A stretch of DNA of 64,000 nucleotides from JBCCIM01 sp965263205 (GTDB taxonomy: Bacteria; Bacteroidota; Rhodothermia; Rhodothermales; JAHQVL01), in the NCBI GenBank assembly GCA_965263205.1, contig CBDHHF010000035.1:124001-188000 (forward strand), read 5' to 3'. Below the pieces are notes generated by a model that was not told the origin of the DNA, did no database searches, and worked only from the letters and a program-made list of their open reading frames with translations. The position numbers and the translations under genes were made by a program. Shown one piece after another: positions 8,670 to 18,550 of this stretch. Each line of letters starts with the position of its first letter. The first letter of the stretch is position 1.

Positions 8670-10814
8670 ATGAACCTACCACCAGACACACCCAACACCC
8701 GTTTTTTTACAGACCCGTTTGCGCGGCAGCGGCCGGCGCTGAGCATCATCGGTTTTGACAACCAGGGCAACGATGCATACGGCCTGGGACTCAAGCAAAT
8801 CATCGAGCGCGCAAGCAATTCCTCTTCTAAAGAAATAGCCATCATTGATGCGCTCATCGAGAAAGCCACCCGCCATCCAAAAGACAAAGACGAACCCGTC
8901 TCCGACGCAAAAACCCAGGTCGTCAATCATAACAGCCAGATCCTGCAAGCACGCTGTTTTATTGCCCTGCTGACACTGGTCTTGGAGCAAAATAAAAAAG
9001 AGCTACCACTCAAGAAGCAGGTTTCGCATGCGTACGCCATGGAGATGATGCGGGCGTCGTTGCTCACAGATGTACGGCTCCATCCACTCTTTGCAAACGA
9101 GATGCTCTCTGGCCCCGACCGCGTCAAATGGACCACGTCGCTGTGCAACATGTCGCGAGGCATCGACCTGTACCTGGCGCTCGAGAATGCCTATGCCCAC
9201 TACGGACTGCCGGACGATGTGCTCTTGACCGAAGCAGAAAAAGGCGCATTGCTCGACCGGCACATCCTCGGCATCAGTCAGGTGCTGGAAGTTGTGGATT
9301 CCAACATCGGAATTGGCGCGCTGATATCAGGCAACTGGTCCCTCAAAATGTGGGCATCAGCTGCCTACGCTTGTTTGGGCACACAGTACCAGACCGAAGC
9401 GGATGCACGCCAACTGTTTGTCTGGTTTGGTCGCGGACTCAGGCGTTCGAGTCCGGGCGACAAAAAAGACAAGCGTCGGTATTGGACCTACATGTCTACG
9501 CGCGAAGTTGGCGGCGACTTAAAAGACAGCCAGCGTGCCTGGGCAGAGGGACCATACTATCTGCATTTTACATTGCAAGACGTGCTGCCGCTGTGGCATG
9601 CCGTGCGCGCCAACGGCTACCTTACGTCATCGGATCACAACATTGATATACCCGACCCGTTTTTTTCGGATTGGTTTATCGAACCCATTGCGTGGCTGGC
9701 CGACATCACCACGCACCTCGGTGAAACGCCGCCATTTGACGACGGTAACCGCCGGCCCATGTTCAATGCGCATCTGATGGCCTGGCACCCCACGTATGGT
9801 GATGCTGTCATCGGGAAAAAAATGAACTGGATTTATGAGCGCGTTGCATCCAGTAAAGATGGCATACCTGCAGACTGGAAGGCCATCAATAACGATGTGC
9901 TCCTGCAATACCTGGCCATGCCCAAGGCAACCACAGCCACAGCGCCGGAAGAAATGGTTGGCAATCGATCCATTATTGAGCGTCATGAAGAGCAGCTCAT
10001 CTTCCGCCGGACTATCAACGGCAAAACCCATTATGTTTGCATCCATGGCGAACCCGATATCGAGTCTATTGCCCGCGGCGAAGGCCACGAACAACCCGAC
10101 CAACTGCAATTGCTTTATTATGTAGATGATCAATCGATCATCATGGATGCCGGCTACGACCGTGGCTTTATCACAAAAAACAGCTCCTGGAATCGATACA
10201 CAGATCACAATGTGATGGCTTATGCATCAGGTGACAGCGGGATGCAATCACCTGACCGACTTACCAAGCAAGTCAGCCATACCCCTGTAGATTTCCTCTA
10301 TATTGCTCCAGAATCAAATGCCTCTGTCTGCATCATGAAAGGCCAAACGCGGCTTCAATGGCTTGAGGGATTCTTATCGCCCGGTAAGACAAAGCAAAAA
10401 ACAACCGGACAGTACACCCGCACGGTGCTGTTTGTGGCAGATGAAAAACACCCATACCTGATTGATATCAACCAGGTAAAAAACACGGTAGCGAAAGGCG
10501 ACTTGCCCGGGCTCAACATGCGCTACCATGTGGGCTCCAACGAATATCACCACGCCGATGCCGGCTGGCACTCCTGGCACTGCAATGACGCGCCAGGATG
10601 TCACCTCTACTTCGACTGTGTAGAGCACGATGAAACGGGAGAGCGCATTCTTATCGAAGAGACCGAAGTTGAAGAACTGTTTCGTAACAGGAAAAAAATC
10701 CGCCGCTTCACCTGCGAAGGCAAGCCTCGCGAAACGTTTTCGACCATCGGCATTTTTCGTGCGTCGATGGATGTGCCGGCTATTACACCACGTATTCTAT
10801 TTCATCTGCAGTAG
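8670..10814 (+). CDS. Heparinase II/III-like protein, frameshifted near the 3' end
   Basis: As written this frame gives 714 residues. Residues ~100-430 look like the alpha/alpha-toroid of polysaccharide lyases. Residues ~455-714 carry the heparinase II/III beta-sandwich pattern: GEGHEQPDQLQLLYY, IIMDAGYDRGF and WNRYTDHNVMAY. The GHxxPDQ and HN residues match the catalytic/metal region of the family. No signal peptide is visible, and an in-frame TAG lies 18 bases before the ATG, so the start is firm. This leaves a cytoplasmic or non-classically exported enzyme. The final ~20 residues look wrong: the frame shifted by one base from 10754 continues as good coding sequence for another 345 bases (next entry). 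The substrate is unknown. Confidence 0.75.
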   Translation: MNLPPDTPNTRFFTDPFARQRPALSIIGFDNQGNDAYGLGLKQIIERASNSSSKEIAIIDALIEKATRHPKDKDEPVSDAKTQVVNHNSQILQARCFIALLTLVLEQNKKELPLKKQVSHAYAMEMMRASLLTDVRLHPLFANEMLSGPDRVKWTTSLCNMSRGIDLYLALENAYAHYGLPDDVLLTEAEKGALLDRHILGISQVLEVVDSNIGIGALISGNWSLKMWASAAYACLGTQYQTEADARQLFVWFGRGLRRSSPGDKKDKRRYWTYMSTREVGGDLKDSQRAWAEGPYYLHFTLQDVLPLWHAVRANGYLTSSDHNIDIPDPFFSDWFIEPIAWLADITTHLGETPPFDDGNRRPMFNAHLMAWHPTYGDAVIGKKMNWIYERVASSKDGIPADWKAINNDVLLQYLAMPKATTATAPEEMVGNRSIIERHEEQLIFRRTINGKTHYVCIHGEPDIESIARGEGHEQPDQLQLLYYVDDQSIIMDAGYDRGFITKNSSWNRYTDHNVMAYASGDSGMQSPDRLTKQVSHTPVDFLYIAPESNASVCIMKGQTRLQWLEGFLSPGKTKQKTTGQYTRTVLFVADEKHPYLIDINQVKNTVAKGDLPGLNMRYHVGSNEYHHADAGWHSWHCNDAPGCHLYFDCVEHDETGERILIEETEVEELFRNRKKIRRFTCEGKPRETFSTIGIFRASMDVPAITPRILFHLQ

Positions 10815-11101
10815 CCCCTGATGAACCCGGCGCGTCCTATCGCATCTGGCAATGGGACAATCAAGAATCTGGCACCGTCGATATATTGTTCGTCAAGTCG
10901 CTTGCGCCACAGCAGCAATCAGCTTCCGTGGAGTTTCATGTCAAGCTTGATGAAACGAAGATTGGCTTCGTCTCGGGCAAAGACAAGGATATCGGCTACG
11001 CCCGCTGCAGAAAAACCGATGACGTCTGGCATGTAATGCCGGCCTTTCTCTACAATCTCGAGGCACATGGATTGAATGTTCTCCTTAAAAGGGAGCAGTG
11101 A
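10754..11101 (+). pseudogene. Out-of-frame C-terminal continuation of the heparinase-like gene
   Basis: This frame has no start codon that would suit a separate gene: its first usable one is a TTG at 10886, inside the conserved run. It reads on smoothly from residue ~695 of the upstream protein if one T is added to the T5 run at 10753-10757. The result begins SCVDGCAGYYTTYSIS, continues through YRIWQWDNQ and ends at the TGA at 11099-11101 (LNVLLKREQ). The restored protein would be about 810 residues, a usual length for this fold. Either the sequence lacks one T, or the gene has recently been broken. Confidence 0.6.
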
Positions 11102-11498
11102 TTTCATCAATCGATGTTGAACGGTTAATACAATAATCGACTACTAAACAGAAAAGATAATTATTCGCTACAGAACCTGTTAAGCAGAACCTTGAACATT
11201 CTCTTTGAACGACTTTAATTAGAAATCGAGACGAATGTACATAAAAAAACAGTAGAAAAACTCTATGGTTATTCGCCCTCAATCCTACAATCTCAATTTC
11301 TTTGGCAAGACAACGTTCACTGCAACACCCCAGAATATTGCCTGCCGGCTAAGACGCAAATGCATACCGCTAATTCTACTTAAGAACCGCTAGAAAATGA
11401 GTTGCAATTCCAATCTGCCTCGTTGTCCATCTAACGAAACAGGCGGAATACCACCACTTCATTAGTACTGAAAGCTTAAACCTGCTGCGAATATAGGC
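11102..11498. other. 397-bp AT-rich spacer, nothing recognised
   Basis: The stretch is clearly richer in A and T than the flanking genes. It has no ORF with coding character, no strong hairpin plus T tract and no recognisable RNA. It precedes the helicase-like gene, so it may hold that gene's promoter. Confidence 0.5.
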
Positions 11499-13028
11499 GT
11501 GAAGGCTGACCTGAAGAGTCTGAGAAAAGAGCAACAAGTGGCGGTAGAACTGGCCGTCAAACGTTGCAACGAAGGCGAAAAATCGATTACCCTTATCCTT
11601 TGTCCGGGTTATGGAAAAACCCTGGCAAGCCAGTTAATTTGCAATGAACTTGCGCGTCTGGGTCACATAGACGGGGCGGTGAGCTACGTCCCTCGCCTGA
11701 CACTGTCCAGGCAGTACGAGCTCGATTGGCGAAGGGACAAAGAAGAAATGCGTGCCGGCATTTTCAACATTGAATTCTCCTGGACTGCCGGCCGATTTAA
11801 AGACTACCTTGTTGGCGATTTTCTTGAGGTAGAGAACGAGTTTCCGCTCATCTCCCCGCGGATTCCTTCACAATTTGGCGCCGTAACTACCTACAGTAGT
11901 CTCTGTAAAAACCCCATCATCCATTTCCATCAATTCAAAGCCGGCCGGTATGCACTCATCCTCGATGAGGCGCACCAGCTAGGCATGGATACCGAAGGTG
12001 GACAAGGGACAAAATCTGCGCAACTCATCGAACAACTGGCTGACCATGCTGCGTTTGTAATCATCATGACGGGCACCGAGGTCAGAACGGATCGCAAGAA
12101 AATTCTGCCCAAGTATATCAATTACGAAGAGCGGATTGGTGATAACGGCGAGAAGAAGCTGTATCTCCTACCGGATGTACTGGCGCGCTACACAGACGGT
12201 GTACGTGACGGTTACTTGCGCAAATTCTGGTATAACCTTGTTGATGTCAGCTACTCAAAGGTATTTGCCGACCGTAGCGAGCAGGTTAACATTGCATATG
12301 AAGATGGCTCCATCAAAAAGGCGGTCAAACACCCCGAAGTGTGGCAGGCGTTGGTCGATAAAGGGGTCGAGCGGTTAATCGAGGGGAAACGCACGATCGA
12401 CCAGCGATTGTGCGAGCTGATTACTGCAGTTGACCAGGCACACGCCCGTAAAATCCACAAGTACATTCAGGAGAAATACCCGCGTTTAAAATCGCTCATT
12501 GCTGTATCAGACGATGGCGCAAAAGCCAAGAATAACCTTGAAGATTTCAAACAAGGAGGTTATGACATCCTGGTTACCGTTAAAATGGCCTACGTTGGGT
12601 ATAGCTACAAGTGGCTCATGTACTGGGTATGTGCCTCACATTATCGCGCGTTCCTGGATCTCGAACAAACAGCCGGCCGCATCATTCGAACACTCCCCAC
12701 CTCTACCATCCCACTAAAAAAACAGCTCGCTGAAGTTATTGCGCCCAGTGACGTACGGATGCGCAACTTCCTGATCTACATGAAAGAATGTAGCGATAGA
12801 GGGATCAGCGAGCAGGAAGAGCAGGAAGAAGAGGTAACTGTCAAAGAGGCCACGTACACGCCTGAGCTTTACAAAATAGAAAACGTAAGCACCAAGCCGG
12901 GTGAGACTATGAGTCTCTTCCCCGAGGTTGAACAGCCGCCGCTGCCGGCAAAACCCGTGTTCAATTTCCACAACACGCTGCCCTGTTGTAGCCGGCCCGC
13001 GCCCCAAAACGTATCGCGATACCCTTGA
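11499..13028 (+). CDS. Superfamily 2 (DEAH) helicase-like protein, frameshifted near the 3' end
   Basis: This 509-residue frame starts with GTG; no in-frame ATG occurs before the Walker region. It has the SF2 motifs in order: a Walker A variant LCPGYGKTLAS (~33-43), motif II ILDEAHQLG (~150), a motif III-like MTGTE (~188), and a helicase C-terminal half with VTVKMAYVGY and motif VI QTAGRIIRT (~385). An acidic EQEEQEEEV linker (~430) follows. The last 17 residues do not fit, and coding sequence continues in another frame (next entry). The gene stands alone after an AT-rich gap. It could be a DNA-repair, restriction-type or defence helicase; the sequence does not decide. Confidence 0.7.
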   Translation: MKADLKSLRKEQQVAVELAVKRCNEGEKSITLILCPGYGKTLASQLICNELARLGHIDGAVSYVPRLTLSRQYELDWRRDKEEMRAGIFNIEFSWTAGRFKDYLVGDFLEVENEFPLISPRIPSQFGAVTTYSSLCKNPIIHFHQFKAGRYALILDEAHQLGMDTEGGQGTKSAQLIEQLADHAAFVIIMTGTEVRTDRKKILPKYINYEERIGDNGEKKLYLLPDVLARYTDGVRDGYLRKFWYNLVDVSYSKVFADRSEQVNIAYEDGSIKKAVKHPEVWQALVDKGVERLIEGKRTIDQRLCELITAVDQAHARKIHKYIQEKYPRLKSLIAVSDDGAKAKNNLEDFKQGGYDILVTVKMAYVGYSYKWLMYWVCASHYRAFLDLEQTAGRIIRTLPTSTIPLKKQLAEVIAPSDVRMRNFLIYMKECSDRGISEQEEQEEEVTVKEATYTPELYKIENVSTKPGETMSLFPEVEQPPLPAKPVFNFHNTLPCCSRPAPQNVSRYP

Positions 13029-13287
13029 GGAGCTCCGCAACAAGTTGCAGCGGGCCATGAGCCAGACGAACGTGCTCTTCTCAAAGAAATACAACCGGCC
13101 GATTGACCATACCTTCACGGCAAACGCCTGTGCACAGTTCTTCAAAGAAGCCATCAACGACAACACCATCAGAACGCCGCAAGACGTGATCAAGCGTATG
13201 CGCTGGTTGCAGAATTTCCGCAAACAGCGGAAGCTACCTGTGCCGAATTTCAAAATCGACGAAATTCTGGACGAACTGGAAGCATAA
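12982..13287 (+). pseudogene. Out-of-frame C-terminal part of the SF2 helicase-like gene
   Basis: If one C is removed from the CCC at 12981-12983, the upstream protein reads NTLPVVAGPRPKTYRDTLEE and continues to the TAA at 13285-13287. The added ~100 residues are helical and charged (QRAMSQTNVLFSKKYNRP, FKIDEILDELEA), with no family I can name. The restored protein would be about 595 residues. The frame ends 2 bases before the stop of the convergent giant gene. Confidence 0.6.
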
Positions 13288-13289
13288 CG

Positions 13290-16200
13290 CTACTTGGTCA
13301 ACAACATCTTTTGGGTGCGCACTTCACCTTGCATCTGAAGTCGGTAAAAGTAAACGCCCGAGGCAAGGCCGGCCGCGTCGAAGACTACGCTGTGCGTACC
13401 TGCACGCATGTCCTCATCTAGCAGGACATCCACCTGCCGGCCCAGTATATCATACAATACCAACGTCGCGTGCCCGTCATCTGGCAAATCAAACGCAATT
13501 GTTGTGACCGGATTAAACGGATTGGGGTAGTTCTGGTATAACGTGAGCTCACCCGGCAAACCACTATAGCCTTCAAAGGCCTCGGTCGCACCAAAGGTGA
13601 TATACGCAGTATCTGTGATTTCAACATCCGCAACCAGGTACGCAGGATCTTCTCCATGTACAAGTGACATAACTTGTGGATCTGTAAACTCAGCCGTGTT
13701 ATCTACCAGTAGATACGATGCGCGGGTGCCGGCCGGGAGTGTAATCCGAAGCGTATCCACTGCACCGGTTTCCTGTACATACCAGACGCGGTTCATCTGG
13801 TACACTGCATCTATACGATTGGTTGGTTGATTTATGGCGAGCGATTCCCCGTTGTGTCCCCATAACACGTAGCTTTCGTCAGCCGTTACATCCTCGCTTT
13901 GGGATCGCGAAACCATCAACACGTTATCCGCCCCCCGCGCCTTTGCAGTGGTTTGCATCAGATTAAATACATCGCTTCGTCCCAAGCCGGCCATGCCATA
14001 GGTAAAGACATTCTGTTGTGGAGCATACCAAAGCGTATCCCCCGCCGGACTGATGTATGCATCCGAGCGTGGCATGTTGTATTTAAGCGCAAGATACGTG
14101 GCTACCGTTGCTATCTCTACGCTTGATGGGCTTTGGAACGTAGCTAACAGTTCAGCGACTAATCCGGTCGTTAGCTCGATTTCGCCCAACCGCAAGGTTT
14201 CGCCGCCGGCATGCAGCACGGTTTGCTCAGGGAAATCCCCCGGCAGATGGTCATCGGTTGTCGGCTCCACGCCGTTTTCTGTTATACGCAGTTCAAAATC
14301 ACCATCAGCATCAGCAACCACGGCCCATGCGGTTGCTGCATCCAGGTTTTCTTCGCCAAAGATGCCACCCTCGATGCGCATGGTTGCGGCATCATCGCTA
14401 AACTGGATTGCTGGATACCCATTAATGGCATTGTCTATAAACACGGGCGGTGTATCAGCCAGCGCTGTAAATCCATGCCGGCTCTGATCAAGCCAAACGT
14501 ACACGTCTTCATCCGCTGCTGGCTGTACAGTGACAAGCGGATCAGCGTATACGTCGGTCGAGGCGTCCATCCAGAAGTCCAGCATGCCGGCAATGTTCAG
14601 CGTGTTGATTTTGCCCAACGACAAGTCTGAACCGTCAAATCGCAACACCCTGTTGTGGTTGTTATCAGCCACCCACACGTAGTCGTTGCTTTCGTCCACC
14701 AGGACATCGTTTGCACCATTGAACGAGTCGTTGTCTACCACCCCATCGCGCGTGGTGAAGCCCGGCTGCCCGATGATGCCATCTGCATCCGCACCATTAG
14801 CTTTACTGGCTGCGTTGTGGAACCAGATGACGCGGTCTCCCCAGCGATCTGCTACCCAGAGCCGGCCGTTGTTATCCACGTCCAGGCCGGCATCGGGCCA
14901 CTGCAAAGTATTTGCGGCTGTACCGGTGCCCCGAATCGTTCGCCAGGAGGTAAAGTCGGGCTGGCCAAGCACACCGTCTGCATCAGCGCCGTTTGCCTTG
15001 CCTGCTGCGGCATCAAACCGAAGCACACGGCTGTTGCCGGCATCGGCCACCCAAAGAATGCCATCATCATCAACGCAGATACCCGCGGGGAAAACAAACG
15101 AATCGGCATCGGTATTATTCTTCCACTGGCGCGTGCTCGTTGCAAAGGTCTCTTGCCCAAGCACACCATCAGCGTTACCTCCATTCGCTTTTGCCGCAAC
15201 GTTATCGTATCGGAGCACACGGTGATTCAACCAGTCTGATACCCAAAGATTGCCGCTGTCGTCCACATACAGATCCATCGGCCAACGGAGTGTATTGGCG
15301 GCAACGCTACCCAATCTATTAGGATCGTTCGAAGTGAAATCTGCCTGGCCCAGCACGGCATCAGCCGCCGCCCCATTGCTTGCGTTTTCAGCGTTGTCAA
15401 ACCGAAGGACCCGGTTGTTGCGGGAATCTGCCACGTACAAAGCCCCTGTACTCGATACAAAGACGCCGTGCGGCTCATACATTGTGTTCGCAGCGGCACT
15501 TCCGCCTCTGTTCGCAGATGAAGAGGTAAAGTCGGCCTGCCCCAAAACGACTTCTGCTGAACTCCCGCTCTGCGCCGCAGCAGCTGAGGACCAACGGAGT
15601 ACCCGGTTGTTGTCTGTATCGGATACAAAGAGTTTACCAGTTGGGCCAATGGCAAGAAACGAAGGGCCATCCACAGATGAAGCTGATACGCCACCTGTAT
15701 CTGCACCACCTGAACCCATGCTGGGCTGACCGAGCACGCCGGCAGCATCCTGGCCGTCAGTAAGAGGTGGGTCCGATGCGCCGGCGACATAGTCCGTTAA
15801 CAGCATGACGTAGTCCCCGTCTTCCACATCCACACTAGTAAATGATGCAATGTCGGAAGCAAACGAAGAAGCCCTAATCAATTGCCGCGTGCCGTTTGTT
15901 GGATCAGTGTCTGTATCCAAAACCAGATAGAAATCGTTCGCGCTTGTCCCTGTAACAGTTAGTCCCGTCAGGTCAAACTGTAGCTCAAGGGTACCCACTT
16001 CACTCGTTTCCGCCGCGAGCCAGGTGCGTCCCAATAACTGCCCATCTGTTGAACTGATGGAGACCGGGCTTTCGGTCAAGCCGCCGTTGTCGTGCCCGAG
16101 CAAGAGGAACGAGAGATCTGCGCTAAACGAGTTGGCATTGGAGCTGTTATCTGCAGCAAGCGCACCGAGGGCGACCGTGAGAATGTCAGCAGCAGACTGC

Positions 16201-17291
16201 TTTTGGGTCAGTGGGCCGGCATCATCACGAGCTATCCCAACGACATCGTTGTGATACGTGGCATTGGTTGTTGCATCCCAGATGGTTGTGCCGTCGGAAG
16301 CCACATAGTCCCGGTTTAATGTAAGCCCGTATTTAATGGCCAGGTATGTTTCGATTTTGTCCAGGTTGGCAGATACATCATCGCCGTACACCAGCAGTTC
16401 GCTGAGTTCGAAAGTGCCTCCTGGATGGGTGGCTACATAGGCTTCACCAATCGAGTACGTGGAGCCACCATCGGTGTCAATGCCCTGCGTTGTAGCCACC
16501 GGCGTGCCAGCCGTTGCATTCAAGTAGGTCGTGTACTGCGTACCGGTATAATTTGCGGTAACCAAGGCCCAGGAGGCCGCATCTGCAGCTGCACCCGATG
16601 AGTACGCCAACAAATTGCCGGCAAAACTATTGTCAAAGGCTCCCCACGCATTACTGGAATTACCACGTTCGATGCGGTGCTCAGTCCCCTGTCCAGACAG
16701 GTTAAACACAGACTCAAAATCCGCAGATCCTTGGTCGACCAATACGGCTAACATGGTCAGCGTATTATCACCGTGCATGTTCAGATTGGAAGCACCCTGT
16801 AAGTAATCGGTGGTTGCGTCCCATGCAAGCGATGGATTATAGTTAGCCCCGGCACTGTTTTCTGTAACGCTACCGCCCCCAGCAGATGCGTTGTTGCGGT
16901 TGCTGCTTTGATCTTGCCATGAGGATACATTTCCTGCTGCCAGAGTTACGCCAGCATCTGCCTTCAGCCATAATCTGAGATCCGCATTCACACCGGCCGG
17001 CATCACAAGATCGGCACTGAAACTAAAGAACGTCCCATCAGCAAAATCTACCGTGGTGCTCAACGTACCATCGCCGTTGTCAGTTAATGCGGTTTCGGTC
17101 GGAGATGTGAAGGCGCTGCTACTGCTTGTGACAAGGTGGGTGACACCGTACGAATCAGGAATACGTATCTCAACGGTACCCACCGTATTGGTTTCTTCAA
17201 CGTTCCATACGCGCGCCATACGGGTGTTTGTACTGCTGCCGGCAAACACCGTAGAAACACCCGTCCCGCCATTATCATGGCCCCAAACCAT
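13290..17291 (-). CDS. Giant surface protein, C-terminal segment (LamG-like, NHL, T9SS sorting domain)
   Basis: This 1333-residue frame is the last third of a protein that begins near 20.6 kb. It opens in mid-domain (MVWGHDNGGTG), so its first Met is not a start. A LamG/DUF8202-like domain follows (LRLWLKADAGVT to LAIKYGLTL). Next come six NHL repeats from ~15.75 to ~14.64 kb with cores such as KLFVSDTDNNRVLR, ALYVADSRNNRVLR and ILWVADAGNSRVLR, which predicts one six-bladed propeller. A third LamG-like domain (FWMDASTDVYAD) and a sorting domain (YQNYPNPFNPVTTIAF to KMLLLTK) end the protein. It should be exported by T9SS. The upstream segment joins it by a one-base correction at 17317-17318. 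Confidence 0.85.
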   Translation of the reverse strand: MVWGHDNGGTGVSTVFAGSSTNTRMARVWNVEETNTVGTVEIRIPDSYGVTHLVTSSSSAFTSPTETALTDNGDGTLSTTVDFADGTFFSFSADLVMPAGVNADLRLWLKADAGVTLAAGNVSSWQDQSSNRNNASAGGGSVTENSAGANYNPSLAWDATTDYLQGASNLNMHGDNTLTMLAVLVDQGSADFESVFNLSGQGTEHRIERGNSSNAWGAFDNSFAGNLLAYSSGAAADAASWALVTANYTGTQYTTYLNATAGTPVATTQGIDTDGGSTYSIGEAYVATHPGGTFELSELLVYGDDVSANLDKIETYLAIKYGLTLNRDYVASDGTTIWDATTNATYHNDVVGIARDDAGPLTQKQSAADILTVALGALAADNSSNANSFSADLSFLLLGHDNGGLTESPVSISSTDGQLLGRTWLAAETSEVGTLELQFDLTGLTVTGTSANDFYLVLDTDTDPTNGTRQLIRASSFASDIASFTSVDVEDGDYVMLLTDYVAGASDPPLTDGQDAAGVLGQPSMGSGGADTGGVSASSVDGPSFLAIGPTGKLFVSDTDNNRVLRWSSAAAAQSGSSAEVVLGQADFTSSSANRGGSAAANTMYEPHGVFVSSTGALYVADSRNNRVLRFDNAENASNGAAADAVLGQADFTSNDPNRLGSVAANTLRWPMDLYVDDSGNLWVSDWLNHRVLRYDNVAAKANGGNADGVLGQETFATSTRQWKNNTDADSFVFPAGICVDDDGILWVADAGNSRVLRFDAAAGKANGADADGVLGQPDFTSWRTIRGTGTAANTLQWPDAGLDVDNNGRLWVADRWGDRVIWFHNAASKANGADADGIIGQPGFTTRDGVVDNDSFNGANDVLVDESNDYVWVADNNHNRVLRFDGSDLSLGKINTLNIAGMLDFWMDASTDVYADPLVTVQPAADEDVYVWLDQSRHGFTALADTPPVFIDNAINGYPAIQFSDDAATMRIEGGIFGEENLDAATAWAVVADADGDFELRITENGVEPTTDDHLPGDFPEQTVLHAGGETLRLGEIELTTGLVAELLATFQSPSSVEIATVATYLALKYNMPRSDAYISPAGDTLWYAPQQNVFTYGMAGLGRSDVFNLMQTTAKARGADNVLMVSRSQSEDVTADESYVLWGHNGESLAINQPTNRIDAVYQMNRVWYVQETGAVDTLRITLPAGTRASYLLVDNTAEFTDPQVMSLVHGEDPAYLVADVEITDTAYITFGATEAFEGYSGLPGELTLYQNYPNPFNPVTTIAFDLPDDGHATLVLYDILGRQVDVLLDEDMRAGTHSVVFDAAGLASGVYFYRLQMQGEVRTQKMLLTK

Positions 17292-18550
17292 GAACGTATA
17301 ATCGGCATCAAACGTGTTGCATTCGAAGCATTATCCGCAGCAACACCGCCCAGGGCGATTGTGACGATATCGCCCGTCTCACTGGTAGATTGTTTTTGGT
17401 TTAGCGCTGAACCATCATCGCGTCCGATGCCGGCTACGTCGTTGTGGTAGGTTGCATTTGTCGTGGTATCCCAGAACGTGGCACCGTTGGAATCCACATA
17501 ATCATGCCCAAGGGTTACACCGTATTTAAGTCCCAGATACGTTTCAATCTGTTGCTGCTCGGCATCCGAGAGATTTCCAGTATATACGATGATTTCAGCA
17601 ATATCCGCGTCATAGTGGCTCCCCGTACCCGTGCTTGCAATTTGAAACGCATTGGCTGAGGCTATTGCAAACGAACTTACTGTTGCATCTGATGCAATGG
17701 AGGTGCCATCCTGATAAATGGCCTGGCGTGTACTGGCAGCTTCGTACTCAAACCCCCAAACATATGGTTGATCCAATGAAGCTGACCACGCCGTAGATAA
17801 TCGAAAATTCCCACTCGTTGCACCGGCATCCCACAGAATTGTACCGAGTGAATTCCAGGGCAAATGACCACTAACCTTATTCAGGATGGAACTCCCTTCG
17901 AAAAAAGCATAACTATCGCCATTTGACCTGTTTTTAGCGATTAAAAAGACATTAATGTTATCGTGGGTATCCGTACCAAAAACGCTCGTTGCAGCCAACC
18001 CCTCAGCATTTGCAGCATCAAATTCAATGGCCGGGTTATGGTTTACCAAATCTGTTGCCACAGAAGGCAGATTCGGCACTCCACTATCAGCTGCATCGCG
18101 GCTGTTGCTGCTCTGGTCTGCCCACCCTGTGACATCACCTGCAGCTTCCGTTACCCCGGCGTCAGCTTTTAGCCACAAAGAAAGGTCTCGATCAATGCCA
18201 CCAGGCGCAACTGCTGGTACTGGTCGGTCAAGGGTTGAGGTGTAGTACCCATTGCCGTGGGTACCAACCGCGATGTACCCGTCGCTATTGCGTATGTCAA
18301 TCATGTCCACCACCACATTGCCAATCGAGGTGGTGAACCTTCTTGCGTCCAGACGGTCGAGGTACCATTCAACGTTGTCGTTGAGTACAAGCCTGTACTC
18401 GTACCTACAAAAACTGCGACTCCGAAGAAGAGAGCTTTCCAATTTTGACCCATCGGACGGAGGGGCCACTTCCACTGCCATCCACATTTTCTTCCAGTGA
18501 GCCACTGATGTTGGTCCAATTGGCGCCGGCGTCGTCTGAGTGAAAAACAC
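17084..18550 (-). CDS. Giant surface protein, middle segment (frameshifted; real span ~18337-17319)
   Basis: The useful part of this frame runs from TTSIGNVVVDMIDIR (about 18337) to DNASNAT (about 17319). It completes the end of the BNR propeller (SDGYIAVGTHGNGYYTS) and holds the first LamG/DUF8202-like domain (LSLWLKADAGVTEAAG, AEIIVYTGNLSDAEQQQ, YLGLKYGVTLG). The residues beyond either end are out-of-frame translation. At 17317-17318 one added T on the plus strand gives SNANTFDADYTFMVWGHDNG, matching the internal paralogue SNANSFSADLSFLLLGHDNG later in the protein. At 18338-18339 one added C gives TQEGFTTSIGN. Confidence 0.75.
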   Translation of the reverse strand: MFFTQTTPAPIGPTSVAHWKKMWMAVEVAPPSDGSKLESSLLRSRSFCRYEYRLVLNDNVEWYLDRLDARRFTTSIGNVVVDMIDIRNSDGYIAVGTHGNGYYTSTLDRPVPAVAPGGIDRDLSLWLKADAGVTEAAGDVTGWADQSSNSRDAADSGVPNLPSVATDLVNHNPAIEFDAANAEGLAATSVFGTDTHDNINVFLIAKNRSNGDSYAFFEGSSILNKVSGHLPWNSLGTILWDAGATSGNFRLSTAWSASLDQPYVWGFEYEAASTRQAIYQDGTSIASDATVSSFAIASANAFQIASTGTGSHYDADIAEIIVYTGNLSDAEQQQIETYLGLKYGVTLGHDYVDSNGATFWDTTTNATYHNDVAGIGRDDGSALNQKQSTSETGDIVTIALGGVAADNASNATRLMPIIRSWFGAMIMAGRVFLRCLPAAVQTPVWRAYGTLKKPIRWVPLRYVFLIRTVSPTLSQAVAAPSHLRPKPH

